This document shows positions 40,344 through 43,609 of a stretch of 43,609 nucleotides of DNA, piece after piece. The position numbers and the translations under genes were made by a program. Within the stretch, counting starts at the first letter, position 1. Each line of letters begins with the position of its first letter. Origin of the DNA: a virus; IMG/VR virus record IMGVR_UViG_3300024265_000105, positions 1 through 43,609 of that record. One strand, written 5' to 3'. Below the pieces are notes generated by a model that searched no databases, was not told the origin of the DNA, and was given only the letters and a program-made list of their open reading frames with translations.

Positions 40344-40492
40344 TCTGCTCCCCCTTTTTCTTTTTCACAAATTTTCAAAAATTCATCAAAAGTCTGGACT
40401 TTACCACACGCCCAACATTTTCTTAATCCCACTAACCAATCACTCCACCAATGACCTAAAAAGAAACAAATAACTCTAAATATCAAGTTCAT
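40340..40492 (-). CDS. Small Trp/Cys protein
   Basis: 50 codons from ATG 40492 (MNLIFRVICFFLGHWWSDWL) with GAGAGG about 8 bases before. Hydrophobic N-terminus of 12 residues, a CWAC pair, then a charged helix. ATGA overlap with the sigma-like gene supports it. Unknown function; could be membrane associated or an accessory to the next gene. Confidence 0.5.
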   Translation of the reverse strand: MNLIFRVICFFLGHWWSDWLVGLRKCWACGKVQTFDEFLKICEKEKGGAE

Positions 40493-40504
40493 TTCCCCAT
40501 CCTC

Positions 40505-40678
40505 TCAAATTTTGTTTAATATATCGAACAACTTTTGTAAATTAGACGACTTCATCTGGCTTTTGCCTTTCAAGAAATAATAAACTGTGCCATAATTTAG
40601 GTCGGCGTCACGTGCTAATTTAGCAATGCTAACTTTCTTTTGCTTCATCAACTTTTTAAGTTTTGCTCTAAAATCCAT
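40505..40678 (-). CDS. Small Cro/CI-type helix-turn-helix protein
   Basis: 57 residues from ATG 40678, which sits 7-8 bases after AGGA; ATG 40684 is too close to that site. FRAKLKKLMKQKKVSIAKLA, RDADLNYGTVYYFLKGK is a typical XRE helix-turn-helix, with SSNLQKLFDIL as the last helix. Shortest possible member of the family. Likely a repressor or activator; the palindrome at 36734 is one candidate target. Confidence 0.7.
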   Translation of the reverse strand: MDFRAKLKKLMKQKKVSIAKLARDADLNYGTVYYFLKGKSQMKSSNLQKLFDILNKI

Positions 40679-40693
40679 ATCCATTTCCTTTCT

Positions 40694-41395
40694 TTATCTC
40701 GATAGTCTTTCCGCGATTGCCCGTGGATTACCACCAACGATTTCAATTATTTTTTTGATTTCGGTCTCTGTGTATTCTCCACCGATGCCACTTATTTCGT
40801 AAAGTCCATTTTCTGATGATTCAAAATTAAGATGGTACTCACTATCTTTCCGGTAGCTCAATTCAGTCTCATCTGAAGTTATTTTTACATCAAGTTTTTT
40901 GCAAAGTTCTTTTTTAGTCTCTCTTGTTTGTTGCTCTTGTTTTTTTTGTTTTTCTTTCTCTGCAATCTCATTATCAATGACTTCTTGTGCATCATGTATT
41001 GCATCTTCAATTCTATCAATTGCAGTCGAATAATATCTTGTATGCTTATAGATGATTGCGTTTTCTACACGCCATCTTTGAATTCGGAAATTAAGATGAT
41101 ATGGTTTTCTGGTTCCAATTGCAAATCTATCTGGACGTCTTTCAACAGAATATGTTGAATCTCTTTCTTCCCAAATGCAATCTATTGTTATCTGCCGTTT
41201 TCTGTACTCTATATCGAGAGCAGCTCTTCTTGGTATCCAAGAATGGTTGGCACTTTCATAAGCATCTTTACTAATATTTAGAATGTAAGAACCAGAAAAC
41301 CATATCATCTGCTTTAACATCTCACCGAGCTTGACAAGTGGAATATACTTCCATGCTTCTTTAGTTCTTTCCATTGTCGCTGGTATTCGTTTCAT
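40694..41395 (-). CDS. Hypothetical protein
   Basis: 233 residues. First part mixed and aromatic (IWFSGSYILNISKDAYESAN), middle beta (QITIDCIWEERDSTYSVERR), then a coiled coil around 140-170 (IDNEIAEKEKQKKQEQQTRE) and an alpha/beta end (YTETEIKKIIEIVGGNPRAI). No signal peptide. AAGGATGG ribosome binding site. No family recognised. Confidence 0.6.
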   Translation of the reverse strand: MKRIPATMERTKEAWKYIPLVKLGEMLKQMIWFSGSYILNISKDAYESANHSWIPRRAALDIEYRKRQITIDCIWEERDSTYSVERRPDRFAIGTRKPYHLNFRIQRWRVENAIIYKHTRYYSTAIDRIEDAIHDAQEVIDNEIAEKEKQKKQEQQTRETKKELCKKLDVKITSDETELSYRKDSEYHLNFESSENGLYEISGIGGEYTETEIKKIIEIVGGNPRAIAERLSR

Positions 41396-41422
41396 TTTTC
41401 CATCCTTCTTTCGATTTTTAAT

Positions 41423-41719
41423 TTATCCGAATCCCGGATGTTGACGTTGGTCTTTGTCCACATCTTTTGGATTGCCTTCGGGGATAGTCGCATCGTCACC
41501 GTGAACCAACCGAGATGATTCTTCAACAATCTGATATGTAGTTATTTTCTTATAAACAAATCCTGAATCACCAGCAATCATTCTTGCTTCTGCAAGAGAT
41601 ATGGCATTGCGTCTCCGTTTTTCGTGATGATTCACGTCACTGGCAGGAAATTCAACTTCAATCCTTTTGCCATATCTACTGAAATTGATTTGATAATATA
41701 TTGTTTTCCTTATCAACAT
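41423..41719 (-). CDS. Small protein, unknown
   Basis: 98 residues from ATG 41719 (GAGGAG 8 bases upstream); the frame opens at 41746 without such a site. LIRKTIYYQINFSRYGKRIE start, beta-rich, and a charged disordered end (KDVDKDQRQHPGFG). First gene after the T-arm-like hairpin. Unknown function. Confidence 0.55.
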   Translation of the reverse strand: MLIRKTIYYQINFSRYGKRIEVEFPASDVNHHEKRRRNAISLAEARMIAGDSGFVYKKITTYQIVEESSRLVHGDDATIPEGNPKDVDKDQRQHPGFG

Positions 41720-41772
41720 TGTGACATCTCCTCTATTAAAATTCAAAAATTTATTTTAATTCATTTTTCAAT

Positions 41773-41810
41773 GCCCTGTGCCGAAGTTGAACCGGCGAAC
41801 CGTGCAGGGC
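41773..41810 (-). other. tRNA-like acceptor/T-arm minihelix hairpin
   Basis: On the minus strand GCCCTG pairs with CAGGGC (6 bp, ends 41810 and 41773), and inside, GCCGG-TTCAACT-TCGGC forms a 5-bp stem (one G-T) with a TTCAA loop as in tRNA T-arms. There is no D-arm or anticodon arm, so it is not a tRNA. It lies in a 103-base gap and is GC-rich in an AT-rich region. Could be a tRNA remnant, a tRNA-like regulatory RNA or a processing site. Confidence 0.5.
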
Positions 41811-41822
41811 TGGCGAATTTTC

Positions 41823-42035
41823 TCATCCTAATACTATATCAAAATATTTCATACAAGTTCGAATGAGGTTGTCATAGTCACTCCCAGTAGCTTCATATAG
41901 AAAACATTGAATGTCTTGTTCACTCCAGTTTGCTTTTCTTGCAGCTTTCCTTGCAGCACAAAGAATTATAAGAGAATCACCTTTTACTAAATTGAGTTTT
42001 GGTTTTTGTTCTGTGCTCACTTCCATCTTTCTCAC
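41823..42035 (-). CDS. Small conserved-type phage protein
   Basis: 70 residues. LVKGDSLIILCAARKAARKA, NWSEQDIQCFLYEATGSDYD, NLIRTCMKYFDI is a pattern I have seen in many short phage proteins (helical, EAT-GDYD motif), with no known role. ATGA overlap with the HNH gene. Confidence 0.65.
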   Translation of the reverse strand: MRKMEVSTEQKPKLNLVKGDSLIILCAARKAARKANWSEQDIQCFLYEATGSDYDNLIRTCMKYFDIVLG

Positions 42036-42478
42036 CCTTTCAATTTGAATTTTATTTTGTTGTGTGAGCCCCTCGGGCTATGACAGAAACGACAGAGCGT
42101 AATCAAATTATCAGGATGATTATTTTTCCTATTGCCGTCAATGTGATGAGTATCCAGTTTTCTCTTTTTCCCTTTATTTATTTTACCACATATTTGACAA
42201 GTGAGGTTGTCACGTCTGCAAATAGTTTGTTTTAACTTAAGTGTCAATTCTCGTGGATTATTCTCAAGAGAAATGCCACCTTTCCAATGTGGACTATTTG
42301 AACCTGTTCGTTTTTTCGCGGCTTCACTTTTTTTCTTTCTGGTTTCTTTTGAAAATTTTCTGCCTTTTAGAGCTTCACTAATTTTTTTCTTAGAATCTTC
42401 AGTATGTTTCCTTCCTTTATGAAAATCACTATTTTTCCTTTTGTGTTCTTCACTCTGTTTATATCCTTTTTTGGGCAT
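42032..42478 (-). CDS. NUMOD3-HNH homing endonuclease, copy 2
   Basis: 148 residues from ATG 42478, AGGAG 8 bases upstream and outside the previous gene. Three NUMOD3-like repeats (YKQSEEHKRKNSDFHKGRKH, ISEALKGRKFSKETRKKKSE), NSPHWKGGISLENNPREL, then HNH with C94/C97, HH at 111-112 (LDTHHIDGNRKNNHPDNLIT) and C129/C132. Free-standing enzyme inserted between the VWA gene and a small gene. Confidence 0.85.
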   Translation of the reverse strand: MPKKGYKQSEEHKRKNSDFHKGRKHTEDSKKKISEALKGRKFSKETRKKKSEAAKKRTGSNSPHWKGGISLENNPRELTLKLKQTICRRDNLTCQICGKINKGKKRKLDTHHIDGNRKNNHPDNLITLCRFCHSPRGSHNKIKFKLKG

Positions 42479-42488
42479 TCGTAATCTC

Positions 42489-43609
42489 CTAAAATTGTAC
42501 TTTGTCACCAAACGGTGCTGTCCGTTCTCGGCCATCTCTTGCTTTTGGTACGAGCCACATCACTGGATAATCTGGTGCTTCACTTGGGAAGCTCCCTGCT
42601 AAGTCTGTAAAGTATATCAAGCAGCTCGGTGTATATTGCTTCTCTGTGACGTAATTAAAGACTGGTTCAAACTTTGTGCCACCACCGCCAATCAATGCTA
42701 ATTCTAAAGGCAAGTCTGCTCTTGTGAAAACTTCTTCATCTTGTACTTTTGCATCGCAATAGATAACTCGAATCGTAGTATCATAAGCTCCCAATACAGC
42801 AGAAGCTTCTGATGCAAAAATCGATAATTGCTCTTTCGTAATTGAGCAGCTTGTGTCAATTGCGATAACAACTTCAGGAAGCTCTTCACTGATTAAACTG
42901 GGCATAATTATATTATACGTGAAATATCTTCGGTTAGGTCTGTTCCAATTATAATCATTACGAGCTGACATCTCAACCATGTCTCTGAGCAGCACGTACC
43001 AAGGAACAACTGTTTCTAACATCTCTTGAATCTGTCGTTTTAATTCCTGAGATATTGTTCCTTTTGCAACTTGTAATGCTTGTTTAAGTACAACTTTCAT
43101 TTCGGCTTTGGCTTTCGCTGTTTCTTTCTCGCCCTTTGTGGGAGTCACGGCTCCACACTTCCCGGGGTCGATGTCTTTCTTGTCTTTTTCCTTACCTTTA
43201 CTATCTTTCTTTCCCTTTCCCTTACCCTTGCCATCTTCTTTTTGTTTCTGCTGCTGCTTAGGTTCAGGAAGTATTTGATAAATCTCTTCAGCAGATTTAT
43301 CAAAGTAGATATGATTTATCAAATGACCTGCGGGCAATGTGAAACCTGCTTGATGCAAATTATAATTGATTGTGTAATCTGTTGCAGTGTTCCATTTTCT
43401 GCCTTCCCTGTCACCTTGACGCCACGTATGTCCTAATGCAATATGCAGCACTTCGTGAGCTAACAATCCAGTCACCTCTTGATTGCTCAAGCTCTCAATA
43501 TACTTTGTATTGTAGGACAGAATTTTGGAATCTGTTGTAGCTGTCTTTATCATCTCATCATCTTCAATCAGCTTCAATCTCAAAGCAAGGCATCCAAAAA
43601 ACGGATGGT
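42489..43609 (-). CDS. Metallopeptidase-like protein with VWA-like C-terminus (5' end beyond window)
   Basis: The frame is open to the window edge and the residues before the first start-like TTG (43583), HPFFGCLALRLKLIEDD, match the DUF2201-type family N-terminus, so the true start lies outside. HEVLHIALGH is a zinc-metallopeptidase-like HExxH. A Lys/Gly linker follows, then a VWA-like part with VVIAIDTSCSI (MIDAS DxSxS) and a Thr in GGGGTKFEP. Such genes often pair with a MoxR-type ATPase, not visible here. May be a chaperone-like assembly factor. Confidence 0.8.
   Translation of the reverse strand, partial: HPFFGCLALRLKLIEDDEMIKTATTDSKILSYNTKYIESLSNQEVTGLLAHEVLHIALGHTWRQGDREGRKWNTATDYTINYNLHQAGFTLPAGHLINHIYFDKSAEEIYQILPEPKQQQKQKEDGKGKGKGKKDSKGKEKDKKDIDPGKCGAVTPTKGEKETAKAKAEMKVVLKQALQVAKGTISQELKRQIQEMLETVVPWYVLLRDMVEMSARNDYNWNRPNRRYFTYNIIMPSLISEELPEVVIAIDTSCSITKEQLSIFASEASAVLGAYDTTIRVIYCDAKVQDEEVFTRADLPLELALIGGGGTKFEPVFNYVTEKQYTPSCLIYFTDLAGSFPSEAPDYPVMWLVPKARDGRERTAPFGDKVQF

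Noticed and set aside
41740-41822. A full tRNA gene around the T-arm-like hairpin
   Set aside because: No D-arm or anticodon arm fits, and no matching acceptor strand is found about 70 bases upstream.
818-43436. Plus-strand open frames (e.g. 5022-5468, 33220-33693, 24191-24547)
   Set aside because: They mirror minus-strand genes with strong ribosome binding sites and recognisable domains, and have Ser/Leu/Phe-rich translations typical of antisense shadows.
1-43609. Integrase, att site, CRISPR array, toxin-antitoxin or lysis cassette
   Set aside because: No integrase, regular spacer repeats, endolysin or convincing holin were found; the small membrane and lipoprotein genes are not sufficient evidence.

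Overview
The window is an internal piece of an AT-rich genome of a tailed double-stranded DNA bacteriophage (Caudoviricetes). Nearly every base is coding, every supported gene is on the minus strand, and neighbours are joined by ATGA or TAATG overlaps or by short gaps carrying AGGAG-type ribosome binding sites. Read in transcription order (high to low coordinate), replication and recombination genes come first and head assembly genes last. I saw no tRNA, rRNA, CRISPR array, integrase or insertion sequence. The host cannot be named; strong Shine-Dalgarno sites and one consensus sigma-70 promoter indicate a bacterium. The low end stops before the main tail genes and the high end cuts a metallopeptidase/VWA gene, so the genome continues on both sides.

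Layout, high to low. 43.6-39.2 kb: a 5'-truncated HExxH/VWA-like protein, two NUMOD3-HNH homing endonucleases, a sigma-region-2-like protein, a small Cro/CI-type HTH protein and small unknowns. 39.2-34.6 kb: SNF2-like helicase, zinc-finger/TOPRIM primase, winged-helix protein and DnaB-like helicase. 34.6-30.9 kb: small zinc and unknown proteins, a lysine-rich winged-helix protein, a radical SAM protein and a sliding clamp. 30.9-26.1 kb: a family-A DNA polymerase split from its 3'-5' exonuclease, which is fused to a uracil-DNA-glycosylase-like domain, and a clamp loader ATPase. 26.1-22.6 kb: a coiled-coil protein, a gp32-like ssDNA-binding protein and a RecA/UvsX-like recombinase. 22.6-15.6 kb: FEN-like 5' nuclease, PD-(D/E)XK nuclease, DUF4031 protein, and an Mre11/Rad50 cluster in which Rad50 is split into two genes. 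15.6-13.4 kb: small unknown genes. 13.4 kb to the start: terminase small and large subunits, portal, a fibre-like protein, MuF-type head protein, XkdF-type protease, scaffold, major capsid protein and head-tail connector and closure proteins.

Together these form a nearly self-sufficient replisome (primase, helicase, polymerase, proofreading exonuclease, clamp, clamp loader, SSB) plus recombination and end processing (RecA, 5' nuclease, Mre11-Rad50, resolvase-like nuclease) feeding a headful or cos packaging head module.

The most interesting signals are: (1) a motif around GCGATAATATG repeated four times, each time in an intergenic gap just upstream of a minus-strand gene, probably a phage promoter family that the encoded sigma-like protein might read; (2) the split Rad50, whose N-terminal half ends exactly at a CPLCG zinc hook, with Mre11 and three small ORFs lying between the halves; (3) three AP2-HNH homing endonuclease paralogues, two of which share a 180-bp identical block; (4) beta domains of tail-fibre type inserted into the major capsid and connector proteins; (5) a compact tRNA-acceptor/T-arm-like hairpin in a gap.
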